Part shown: positions 8,880-16,055 of the stretch, one piece after another
How the letters are laid out: each line of letters begins with the position of its first letter
How positions within the stretch are numbered: position 1 is the stretch's first letter
Assembly: GCF_050433225.1 (NCBI RefSeq)
Contig: NZ_JBNPXQ010000003.1
Coordinates: 62,001-126,000 of the forward strand
Direction: 5' to 3'
Source of the DNA: Sphingomonas_D zeicaulis
GTDB taxonomy: Bacteria; Pseudomonadota; Alphaproteobacteria; Sphingomonadales; Sphingomonadaceae
Length of the DNA: 64,000 bases
The notes under the pieces: model-generated
What the model was told of the DNA's origin: nothing
Databases searched by the model: none
What the model saw: the letters and a program-made list of their open reading frames with translations, nothing else
Position numbers and translations under genes: made by a program

Positions 8880-9039
8880 TCATTTTTGCGACGAGTTGAG
8901 TCATTTTTCCCACACCACAAGGGATGGGGCGGCCGCGACTCCGGGTGACTCCATATTTCGTGGCGGACTCCTTACGTTCTCCGTGGTTAACGGATTATTT
9001 GGAATCGCTGTGCCCCAACCCCGTATTGACCGCGGACTC
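8880..9039. promoter_or_regulatory. ccrM upstream region with six GANTC methylation sites
   Basis: GANTC, the recognition site of CcrM-type methyltransferases, occurs at 8898-8902 (GAGTC), 8937-8941, 8947-8951 and 8966-8970 (GACTC), 9002-9006 (GAATC) and 9035-9039 (GACTC). Six sites in 142 bp is far above the roughly 1 per 256 bp expected by chance. Two direct repeats TCATTTTT at 8880-8887 and 8901-8908, exactly 21 bp apart, lie at the left edge. In Caulobacter, ccrM transcription is known to be sensitive to GANTC methylation; here an autoregulatory region is inferred. Confidence 0.6.
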
Positions 9040-9086
9040 CGGCTCGCCAAAGGGTCTGCCCGCAACAAAACAGGGGGCGGCAGTTC

Positions 9087-10205
9087 ATGGGTGTTATCGG
9101 CAAACTCAGGGTTCAGAAGACGGAGCGGACGGTTGAATTGCCGCTCGACCGCATCCTGATGGACGATTGCATTGCCGCCATGGCCTCGCTGCCCGATCGT
9201 TCGATCGACATGATCTTCGCCGATCCGCCCTACAACCTGCAGCTCGGCGGCGACCTGCACCGCCCCGATGGCAGCCAGGTCGACGCGGTCGACGATGATT
9301 GGGACAAGTTCGACAGCTATGCCGCCTATGACGCCTTCACCAAGGCGTGGCTGAAGGAGGCCCGCCGCATCCTGAAGGACAATGGCACGATCTGGGTGAT
9401 CGGCAGCTATCACAACATCTTCCGCGTCGGCGCTGCCGTTCAGGATGAAGGGTACTGGATCCTCAACGACATCGTGTGGCGCAAGGCCAACCCGATGCCC
9501 AATTTCAAGGGCACGCGCTTCACCAACGCGCATGAGACCCTGATCTGGGCCTCCAAGTCCGAAGGATCGCGCTACACCTTCAACTATCGGGCGATGAAGA
9601 CGCTGAACGACGAACTGCAGATGCGTTCGGACTGGTCCTTCCCGATCTGCTCCGGCCAGGAGCGCATCAAGCGAGGCGGCACCAAGGCGCACCCGACGCA
9701 GAAGCCCGAGGCGCTGCTCTATCGCATCCTGCTGGCCTGCACCAAGCCCGGCGACGTCGTGCTCGATCCCTTCTTCGGCACCGGCACCACCGGCGCCGTC
9801 GCCAAGCGCCTCGGCCGCCGCTTTATCGGCATCGAGCGCGAGGCGACCTATGTCGAGGTCGCGTCCGAGCGCATCGAGGCGGCACTGCCGCTGGATGAAT
9901 CGGCGGTGATGACGATGATGTCGCCCAAGGCGGCGCCCAAGGTGCCGTTCGGCACGATCGTGGAGACCGGCATGCTGGTGCCCGGCACGCTGTTGTCCGA
10001 CGCGAAGCGCCGCTGGCAGGCGATCGTCCGCGCGGACGGATCGCTGCAGACCGAGGGCGAGGAAGGATCGATCCACAAGCTGGGCGCCAAGCTGCAGGGC
10101 GCGCCCTCATGCAATGGCTGGACCTTCTGGCATTTTGAGGATGCCGGCAAACTGACCCCGATCGACGCGCTGCGCCAGCGCTACCTCCTCGGCACCGAGC
10201 CCTGA
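9087..10205 (+). CDS. ccrM: cell-cycle DNA adenine methyltransferase, GANTC-specific (CcrM type)
   Basis: 372 residues. It methylates the adenine of GANTC after replication. Motif order is that of a beta-class enzyme: catalytic DPPYNL (residues 46-51) comes first, and the SAM-binding DPFFGTGTTGAVAKRLGR near residue 227 comes later. The target-recognition part between them contains KANPMPNFKGTRFTNAHETL. The C-terminal ~95 residues (VPFGTIVETGMLVPGTLL, then NGWTFWHFED) form the extra domain that distinguishes CcrM from HinfI-type enzymes. It is a solitary methylase with no restriction gene nearby. The start is the ATG at 9087. Confidence 0.95.
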   Translation: MGVIGKLRVQKTERTVELPLDRILMDDCIAAMASLPDRSIDMIFADPPYNLQLGGDLHRPDGSQVDAVDDDWDKFDSYAAYDAFTKAWLKEARRILKDNGTIWVIGSYHNIFRVGAAVQDEGYWILNDIVWRKANPMPNFKGTRFTNAHETLIWASKSEGSRYTFNYRAMKTLNDELQMRSDWSFPICSGQERIKRGGTKAHPTQKPEALLYRILLACTKPGDVVLDPFFGTGTTGAVAKRLGRRFIGIEREATYVEVASERIEAALPLDESAVMTMMSPKAAPKVPFGTIVETGMLVPGTLLSDAKRRWQAIVRADGSLQTEGEEGSIHKLGAKLQGAPSCNGWTFWHFEDAGKLTPIDALRQRYLLGTEP

Positions 10206-10212
10206 TCCGATC

Positions 10213-10241
10213 GGGCGGGGGTTTGGCAGCCCCCGTCGCCC
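10213..10241 (+). terminator. stem-loop after ccrM
   Basis: A CGGGGG / CCCCCG stem extended by GGGC / GCCC with a one-base bulge, beginning 8 bp after the ccrM stop and before folP. No T-tract follows, so it may be an attenuating structure rather than a full terminator. Confidence 0.35.
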
Positions 10242-10257
10242 GCGATAAGGCGGGCGG

Positions 10258-11331
10258 ATGACCCGGATCTATCTTCGCCCCACCGCCTTCGTCGATCCGC
10301 CCGCAGCGCCTGACGCGCAGATCGACCGGCTGGCGGGCGGCGCGCTGCACTTCGCCGCCTACGAGTTGATCGCGGTCACCGACGGCCGGCGCACGCGGCA
10401 GGATCTGGTGCCTGTCGCCGCCATCGACGATGCCATCGCCTCGCTGCCCGATGCGCAGGCGATGGCGGCGGCGAAGATGCGTTGCCGCCTGCTCGCGGCG
10501 CGCGCGCCGATTGAGATGCGCGGCGCGACCGTGGCGATGGATGCGCCACAGGTGATGGCGATCCTCAACATGACGCCGGACAGCTTTTCCGATGGCGGCC
10601 GCCATATCGGCGATGCCGGCGCCGCGGCGGCATCGGGCATGGCGATGGTCGCGGCGGGCGCTGCGCTCATCGACGTCGGCGGTGAATCCACCCGCCCAGG
10701 CGCCGAGACCATTTCCGACGCCGACGAGATCGCACGCACGGCACCGCTGATCGAGCGACTGGCCGCCACGGGCGCCGCGATCTCGATCGACACGCGCAAG
10801 GCCGCGGTTATGGAAGCCGCGCTGGCGGCGGGCGCGGGGCTGGTCAACGATGTCGCCGCGCTGCTTTATGACGACCGCGCGCTGGAGGTTGTCGTCACTG
10901 CGGGCTGCCCGGTGGCGCTGATGCATTTTCCCGGTACTCCGCAGGATCCGCACGGCAACGCCCGCTACGGCGACACGTTGATCGAGGTCTATGACTGGCT
11001 GAACGCGCGCGTCGCGGCTGTCGAGGCGGCGGGCGTGCCGCGCGACCGCATCATCGTCGATCCCGGCATCGGTTTCGGCAAGGCCCCGCATGAGAATATG
11101 GCGTTGATCGATGGCCTCGCGCTGTTCCACGGCCTCGGCTGCCCGGTGCTGCTGGGTGCGAGCCGCAAGCGGCTGATCGGCGCGCTCGCCGGTGAGGCCG
11201 CCGCCGACCGCCGCCTCGGCGGATCGATCGCGCTGGCGCTGAAGGGCGCGGCGCTCGGCGCGCAACTGCTGCGTGTGCATGACGCGTTCGAGACGGTGCA
11301 GGCGCTGCGGGTGTGGCGCGGCGGCGCCTGA
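10258..11331 (+). CDS. folP: dihydropteroate synthase
   Basis: 357 residues, longer than the usual ~280 because of an N-terminal extension of about 95 residues (TRIYLRPTAF onward) that is seen in some alphaproteobacterial homologues. The TIM-barrel signatures are clear: VMAILNMTPDSFSDGG, DVGGESTRPGA, SIDTRKAAVM, LVNDVAAL, DPGIGFGK and LGASRKRLIG. It joins the pterin pyrophosphate to p-aminobenzoate in folate synthesis and is the sulfonamide target. It lies 52 bp behind ccrM and may be cotranscribed with it. Confidence 0.95.
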   Translation: MTRIYLRPTAFVDPPAAPDAQIDRLAGGALHFAAYELIAVTDGRRTRQDLVPVAAIDDAIASLPDAQAMAAAKMRCRLLAARAPIEMRGATVAMDAPQVMAILNMTPDSFSDGGRHIGDAGAAAASGMAMVAAGAALIDVGGESTRPGAETISDADEIARTAPLIERLAATGAAISIDTRKAAVMEAALAAGAGLVNDVAALLYDDRALEVVVTAGCPVALMHFPGTPQDPHGNARYGDTLIEVYDWLNARVAAVEAAGVPRDRIIVDPGIGFGKAPHENMALIDGLALFHGLGCPVLLGASRKRLIGALAGEAAADRRLGGSIALALKGAALGAQLLRVHDAFETVQALRVWRGGA

Positions 11332-11340
11332 TCGCTACGT

Positions 11341-12171
11341 TCAGCTCAGCCAGCCGAGATTCTGCAGCGGCGTGACCATGCTGCGCGCCACCGGCGCCTC
11401 GATGCCGCCGGCAAGCAGCAGCCGATAGTTGCGGCCATCGCGGCGGACATCCTCGACCGCGCCGCGTGCCACCCACCAGCTTCGATGGACCTGCGCGCCC
11501 TCGATCCCGTCCAGCTCGGCCACCGCATCGCGCATCCGCATCAACAGCAATGAGGATCCTTTCGGGGTGTGCGCGCGGACATAATGATCCTCCATCTCCA
11601 GCGCGATCAGGTCGCGCCCGAGATGCGGCGGGAGGCGATCGAGCAGGCGCGGCTCGCTGGTAGGACGTTTGGGTGCCGAAGGTTCGGGTGCTGGCAGTTC
11701 GGGGAGCGGCAATTCCGGCGCCACCGCCTCCGGTTGCGCCCTCCGCGCCATCGCAGCACGGCGCGCGGCGGAGCCGAACCAGAAGAGGGTGCAGGCAATG
11801 CCCGCCACGATCAGCACATGGGTGTAGGTGCCAGCCAGTTGCTCCAGGCTCGGCCAGGCGAAAGGCAGCCCCAACGCGAAATTGGCGCACCAGATAATCA
11901 GCGTCATCGGCAGCGCGGCGAGCGCGCAGGCGGCGGCCCACAGCGCCTGTACCGGCAGGTCGAGCCGGGCCGCGGCGCGCGTCGCCAGCACCATCGCTGG
12001 CATGAACAGCGCATAGCCTGGCAGCGCGAGCAGCAGCCAATAGATCAGCCGCGCGGCAAATGGCACCGCATACATGCCGAACGGGCCGAGAAGCGCGAGC
12101 GCGAGGGCCAGCGCCAGCATCACGCCAAGATCGATCGTCAGTCTGCGTGCGTCCGGCATCGGCCCCCTCAT
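11341..12171 (-). CDS. membrane-bound LytTR-family transcriptional regulator
   Basis: 276 residues from the ATG at 12171, chosen because AAGGGGG lies 7-8 nt upstream; a longer frame to 12219 is possible. Four hydrophobic helices fill residues ~10-150 (LTIDLGVMLALALALALLG onward). A Pro/Glu-rich linker (ELPLPELPAPEPSAPKRP) follows. The C-terminal ~90 residues are a LytTR DNA-binding domain: LIALEMEDHYVRAHT, LLLMRMRDAVAELDG, VHRSWWVARGAV. There is no receiver domain, so signals are probably sensed in the membrane. It is divergent from a DUF2306 gene, with an inverted repeat between them. Confidence 0.85.
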   Translation of the reverse strand: MRGPMPDARRLTIDLGVMLALALALALLGPFGMYAVPFAARLIYWLLLALPGYALFMPAMVLATRAAARLDLPVQALWAAACALAALPMTLIIWCANFALGLPFAWPSLEQLAGTYTHVLIVAGIACTLFWFGSAARRAAMARRAQPEAVAPELPLPELPAPEPSAPKRPTSEPRLLDRLPPHLGRDLIALEMEDHYVRAHTPKGSSLLLMRMRDAVAELDGIEGAQVHRSWWVARGAVEDVRRDGRNYRLLLAGGIEAPVARSMVTPLQNLGWLS

Positions 12172-12202
12172 GTCCCGCCCCCTTCCCCTACTGCCCGTTC
12201 GC

Positions 12203-12249
12203 GCTTCGCGAAATGGCAAAGGCCCGGAAATGCGCGCGTTTCGCGAAGC
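12203..12249. promoter_or_regulatory. 11-bp inverted repeat between divergent LytTR and DUF2306 genes
   Basis: GCTTCGCGAAA at 12203-12213 and its exact reverse complement TTTCGCGAAGC at 12239-12249 are separated by 25 bp. Each arm contains the palindrome TTCGCGAA. The arm centres are about 36 bp apart. The position, between the starts at 12171 and 12332, suits an operator controlling one or both genes. That the LytTR protein binds here is inference. Confidence 0.45.
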
Positions 12250-12331
12250 ACCCGGCCCGCCGGCGCAGCTTCGATTGCCGGTAAACGGGAAGGCGCCAGC
12301 TTGGCCATCGACACCTCACAGGAGATCGATG

Positions 12332-12865
12332 ATGACCAGCCGCACCGCCCCCACCCCTGCCCGCGCCAACGCGTTCAGCGACGTTTCCGCCACCCAACGC
12401 CGTCTCGCGATCGGCGTGGCGATCGTGCTGACGGCGTTGGCCACAATCGCGGTGGGCAAGGGGTTGGCCGGCTTCGCGCCGACCCCGGCGGAGGCGAAAG
12501 AGATCGCGGTCGTCATCCATATCACGGCGGTGCTGCCGGCGGTGCCGCTGGGCCTCTATGTGCTGCTCACCCGCAAGGGCGACGCCCGCCACCGCCTGCT
12601 CGGCAAGATCTGGATGCTGCTGATGCTGGTGACGGCGCTCTCGGCCCTGTTCATCCGCCATATGAACGGCGGCAATTTCAGCTTCATCCATCTGTTCGTG
12701 CCGCTCGCCATCGTCACCATGGTCCGCGCGATTTCGGCCGCGCGGCAGGGCCGGATCGACGCGCACAAGCGCCATCTGGTCGGCCTTTTCCTGTTCGGCC
12801 TGCTGCTGCCGGGGCTGTTCGCCTTCCTCCCCGGCCGCCTGCTGTGGCAGTGGCTGGTGGGCTGA
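12332..12865 (+). CDS. DUF2306 family membrane protein
   Basis: 177 residues from the ATG at 12332, with CAGGAG 7 nt upstream; an ATG three bases earlier is the alternative. Four membrane segments: RRLAIGVAIVLTALATIAVG, then IHITAVLPAVPLGLYVLL, then WMLLMLVTALSALF, then LVGLFLFGLLLPGLFAFL. The conserved core of HITAVLPAVPLG followed by RKGDARHRLLGKIW (an H-R-x-x-G turn) marks the DUF2306 family, whose function is unknown. Divergent from the LytTR regulator, which may control it. Confidence 0.78.
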   Translation: MTSRTAPTPARANAFSDVSATQRRLAIGVAIVLTALATIAVGKGLAGFAPTPAEAKEIAVVIHITAVLPAVPLGLYVLLTRKGDARHRLLGKIWMLLMLVTALSALFIRHMNGGNFSFIHLFVPLAIVTMVRAISAARQGRIDAHKRHLVGLFLFGLLLPGLFAFLPGRLLWQWLVG

Positions 12866-12937
12866 GCCGTTCACAGGGGTTGAGGGGCGTGCGCGGGCCG
12901 ATTAAGCAGGGCTCGAATCACAAGCGCAGGGGTGGAT

Positions 12938-13069
12938 ATGGCAAGCGAGAACAGCGGCGACTTCGCCCAGCACCGGCAGACCTATGACGGCTTCATGGTG
13001 ATGGTGAAATGGGGCACCGCGGCGGCGGTGATCGTCGCTGCCGTCGTCATCGCCCTGATCGCGAGCTGA
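12938..13069 (+). CDS. aa3-type cytochrome c oxidase subunit IV (small)
   Basis: 43 residues: a short polar N-terminus (ASENSGDFAQHRQTYDGF) followed by one hydrophobic helix (WGTAAAVIVAAVVIALIAS) reaching the C-terminus. This matches the alphaproteobacterial aa3 oxidase subunit IV family, in which H-x-x-T-Y-x-G-F precedes a single helix. A strong AGGGG is 5 nt before the ATG. It lies 8 bp upstream of pntAA and is almost certainly cotranscribed with it, although no other oxidase subunit is in this window. Confidence 0.85.
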   Translation: MASENSGDFAQHRQTYDGFMVMVKWGTAAAVIVAAVVIALIAS

Positions 13070-13077
13070 GCGCGACC

Positions 13078-14202
13078 ATGAAGATCGCGATCCTCAAGGA
13101 GGGTGCCGACGGCGAGAAGCGCGTCTCCGCCACCCCTGAAACCGTCAAGAAATTCAAGGCGCTGGGCGCCGAGATGGCGGTGGAATCCGGCGCCGGTGCG
13201 ACCGCATCGATCGCCGACGCCGATTATCAGGCGGCGGGCGCCACCGTGGCCGATCGGGTGACGGTGCTGAAGGATGCCGACATCGTGTTCGGCGTGCAGG
13301 GCCCCGATCCGGTGAGCATCGCCGGCACTAAACCGGGCGCGTGGATCGTCGCGGGGCTGAACCCGTTCGGCGAGCGCGCCCGCGTCGATGCCTATGCTCA
13401 GGGTGGCTATGAGGCGCTGGCGATGGAATTCATGCCGCGCATCACCCGCGCGCAGTCGATGGACATCCTCTCCTCCCAGTCCAACCTCTCGGGCTACAAG
13501 GCGGTGCTCGACGCGGCTTCCGAATATGGCCGCGCCTTTCCGATGATGATGACCGCGGCGGGCACGGTGTCCGCGGCGCGCCTGTTCGTGATGGGCGTGG
13601 GCGTCGCCGGACTGCAGGCGATCGCCACCGGCCGCCGCCTCGGGGCGCAGGTCTCCGCCACCGACGTCCGCTCCGCCACCAAGGAGCAGATCGAATCGTT
13701 GGGCGCCAAGGCGATCTTCGTCGAGAATGTGAAGGGCATCGAGGGCGAGGGCTCGGGCGGCTACGCCACCGAGATGTCCGACGAGTATAAGGTGGCGCAG
13801 GCCGAGCTGGTCTCAAGCCATATCGCCAAGCAGGACATCGTCATCACCACCGCGCTGATCCCTGGGCGTGCCGCGCCCCGGCTGATCAGCGATGCGCAGA
13901 TCGCCTCGATGAAGCCGGGCAGCGTGATCGTCGACCTCGCGGTCGAGCAGGGCGGCAATGTCGAGGGCGCGATCGCCGGGCAGGTGGTCGAGCGCCACGG
14001 CGTCAAGATCGTCGGCCACCGAAACGTGCCCAGCCGGCTCGCGGCGGATGCCTCCGCGCTCTATTCGCGCAATCTGTTCAACTTCCTCTCAGCCTTCTGG
14101 GACAAGGAAGCCGGCCGGCCGGTGCTGGACGAGGAGATCGGCAACGCCATTCGCCTCACCCAGGGCGGCAAGGTGGTCCACGAACGGCTCCTGGCCGCCT
14201 GA
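13078..14202 (+). CDS. pntAA: NAD(P) transhydrogenase subunit alpha part 1 (NAD-binding)
   Basis: 374 residues. It starts at MKIAILKEGADGEKRVSATP, the usual PntA N-terminus; the frame is open further upstream but overlaps the aa3 subunit gene. Key parts: SILSSQSNLSGYKAV-like (here MDILSSQSNLSGYKAV), FPMMMTAAGTVSAAR, the NAD fold VMGVGVAGLQAIATGRRLGA with GxGxxGxxA, and the mobile loop region ending IPGRAAPRLI. It is domain I of the proton-translocating transhydrogenase. It stands apart from pntAB-pntB, which lie 8.5 kb upstream on the opposite strand. Confidence 0.96.
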   Translation: MKIAILKEGADGEKRVSATPETVKKFKALGAEMAVESGAGATASIADADYQAAGATVADRVTVLKDADIVFGVQGPDPVSIAGTKPGAWIVAGLNPFGERARVDAYAQGGYEALAMEFMPRITRAQSMDILSSQSNLSGYKAVLDAASEYGRAFPMMMTAAGTVSAARLFVMGVGVAGLQAIATGRRLGAQVSATDVRSATKEQIESLGAKAIFVENVKGIEGEGSGGYATEMSDEYKVAQAELVSSHIAKQDIVITTALIPGRAAPRLISDAQIASMKPGSVIVDLAVEQGGNVEGAIAGQVVERHGVKIVGHRNVPSRLAADASALYSRNLFNFLSAFWDKEAGRPVLDEEIGNAIRLTQGGKVVHERLLAA

Positions 14203-14218
14203 TCGGGGCCTGATTTCG

Positions 14219-14248
14219 CAGCCGGCGTGAAAAATCTCGCGCCGGCTG
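14219..14248 (+). terminator. stem-loop after pntAA
   Basis: Perfect 9-bp stem CAGCCGGCG / CGCCGGCTG with a 12-base A/T-rich loop, 17 bp after the pntAA stop. No T-run follows. Likely a transcript-end or stabilising hairpin. Confidence 0.42.
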
Positions 14249-14317
14249 TCGATCCCGTGCCGGCTCGTTCGTCGTGAGGGTGAGGCGCTGCTGCCTCGCG
14301 ATCGAAGGAGACGAAAT

Positions 14318-14740
14318 ATGCGTGTGATGGTGCAGATCCGGGCGACCGCGGACAGCGAAGCCGGCGTGATGCCGGAAACCGCGATGCTTGAGGCGATGGG
14401 CAATTTCAACGAGGAGCTGGTCAAGGCCGGCGTTCTGGTGGCCGGTGAAGGGCTGCACCCCTCCTCGCGCGGCAAGCGCGTGGCCTATGACGGCCCCAAC
14501 CGCATCGTCATCGACGGCCCTTTCACCGAGGCGCGCGAACTGATCGCCGGCTTCTGGCTGTGGGAGGTCAAGGATATGGACGAGGCGGTGGCATGGGCGA
14601 AACGCTGCCCCAATCCCATGCCCGGCCTCAGCGAGATAGAGATCCGCCCGGTGTTCGAAGCCGCCGACTTCGGCGACGCGATGACGCCGGAACTGCACGC
14701 GCAGGAAGACCGGCTCCGGAATCGGGTCGCGGAGCGGTGA
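14318..14740 (+). CDS. DGPF (YciI-related) domain protein
   Basis: 140 residues. The family core is visible: MLEAMGNFNEELVKAGVLV, GEGLHPSSRGKRV, and IDGPFTEARELIAGFWLWEV, which holds the D-G-P-F-x-E-x-K/R-E signature. A ferredoxin-like dimer is expected; no enzymatic role is established. A clear AAGGAG precedes the ATG. It sits directly before an ECF42-type sigma factor, the known conserved association for DGPF proteins, so it is probably part of that sigma factor's signalling or output. Confidence 0.88.
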   Translation: MRVMVQIRATADSEAGVMPETAMLEAMGNFNEELVKAGVLVAGEGLHPSSRGKRVAYDGPNRIVIDGPFTEARELIAGFWLWEVKDMDEAVAWAKRCPNPMPGLSEIEIRPVFEAADFGDAMTPELHAQEDRLRNRVAER

Positions 14741-14795
14741 TCGCCTGAGCCGGGAGGGGCTTTTGGCCCATCGAAAACCCCTCTAATCCCGCCAT

Positions 14796-16055
14796 GTGCC
14801 CCCGAACGACACCCAGCGGACCATCGAGGCGGTCTTTAGGATCGAGCAGCCCCGCCTGATCGCGGGGCTCGCGCGGATGCTGCGGGATATGAGCCTGGCC
14901 GAGGAATTCGCACAGGATGCGCTGCTCGCGGCCCTGGCCGAATGGCCGGCGACCGGCATCCCCGCGAAGCCCGCCGCCTGGTTGATGGCCACCGCCAAGC
15001 GCCGCGCGCTCGATCGCATCCGCCATGATGCGATGCGAGCGCGCAAGCAGGAGGAGATCGTCCGCGAGATGGACGCGGAAGAGGATGGCGGGTTCGGCGC
15101 CATCGAGGCGGCGATCGACGACGAGATCGGCGACGATCTGCTCGCGCTGATCTTCACCGCCTGCCATCCCATCCTCAAGCCGGATGCACGCGTCGCGCTG
15201 ACCTTGCGACTGATCGGCGGGCTGACCGTGCCGGAGATCGCCCGCGCCTTCCTGAGCGCCGAGGCCACGATCGCGCAGCGCATCGTCCGCGCGAAGAAGG
15301 TGATCGCCGCCGCCGGGCTTGATTTCGAGGTGCCGCGCGGCGCCGAGCGTAAGGCGCGGCTCGCGGCAGTTCTCGAGGTCGTCTATCTGATCTTCAACGA
15401 GGGCTATGCCGCGACCGCAGGCGACGATCTGATCCGCCCCGGCTTGTGCGCCGAGGCGCAGCGGCTGGGCCGCATCCTCGCCGATCTCGCGGCCGACGAA
15501 CCCGAGGTTCAAGGCTTGCTCGCGCTGATGGAGATCCAGGCATCCCGCTTGCCCGCGCGCACCGCCGCGGACGGATCGGTCGTGCCGCTGCCCCAGCAGA
15601 ATCGCGGGCGGTGGGACCGGTTGCTGATCCGCCGCGGGTTGGCGGCGCTCGCCCGCGCCGAGGCGCTGGGCGGCGCTGACGGCATCTATGCGTTGCAGGC
15701 AGCACTCGCCGCCTGCCATGCCCGGGCGCGCCGCGCGGAGGAGACCGACTGGCGGCAGGTCGCCGCGCTCTACGATCGGCTGCTCGCCCGCCTCCCCTCC
15801 CCCATCGTCGCGCTCAACCGCGCCATCGCGATCGGCATGGCGTTCGGCGCCGAGGTCGGGCTGGTCGTGCTCGAAGCGCTGGCGGACGAGCCGGCTCTCG
15901 CTGGCTATGCGCCATTGCCCGCCGCGCGCGGCGACATGCTGGCACGCGCCGGCCGCGCGGCGGAAGCCCGCGCCGCGTTCGAGGCCGCCGCGGCGCTCAC
16001 GCGCAACGCCGCCGAGCAGCGCCATTTCCTGGCGCGCGCCGCCGCCTGCGCGTGA
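14796..16055 (+). CDS. ECF42-type RNA polymerase sigma factor with DUF6596/TPR-like C-terminus
   Basis: 419 residues, more than twice the length of a plain ECF sigma factor. Sigma region 2 covers ARMLRDMSLAEEFAQDALLAALAEWP with PAAWLMATAKRRALDRIR; region 4 covers ALTLRLIGGLTVPEIARAFL and ATIAQRIVRAKKVI. The C-terminal half (IFNEGYAATAGDDLIRPGL, then RWDRLLIRRGLAALARAEAL) is the long helical extension of the ECF42 group. The start is GTG at 14796; an ATG two bases earlier is out of frame. No anti-sigma gene is adjacent, as expected for this group, and the DGPF gene lies just upstream. Confidence 0.9.
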   Translation: MPPNDTQRTIEAVFRIEQPRLIAGLARMLRDMSLAEEFAQDALLAALAEWPATGIPAKPAAWLMATAKRRALDRIRHDAMRARKQEEIVREMDAEEDGGFGAIEAAIDDEIGDDLLALIFTACHPILKPDARVALTLRLIGGLTVPEIARAFLSAEATIAQRIVRAKKVIAAAGLDFEVPRGAERKARLAAVLEVVYLIFNEGYAATAGDDLIRPGLCAEAQRLGRILADLAADEPEVQGLLALMEIQASRLPARTAADGSVVPLPQQNRGRWDRLLIRRGLAALARAEALGGADGIYALQAALAACHARARRAEETDWRQVAALYDRLLARLPSPIVALNRAIAIGMAFGAEVGLVVLEALADEPALAGYAPLPAARGDMLARAGRAAEARAAFEAAAALTRNAAEQRHFLARAAACA

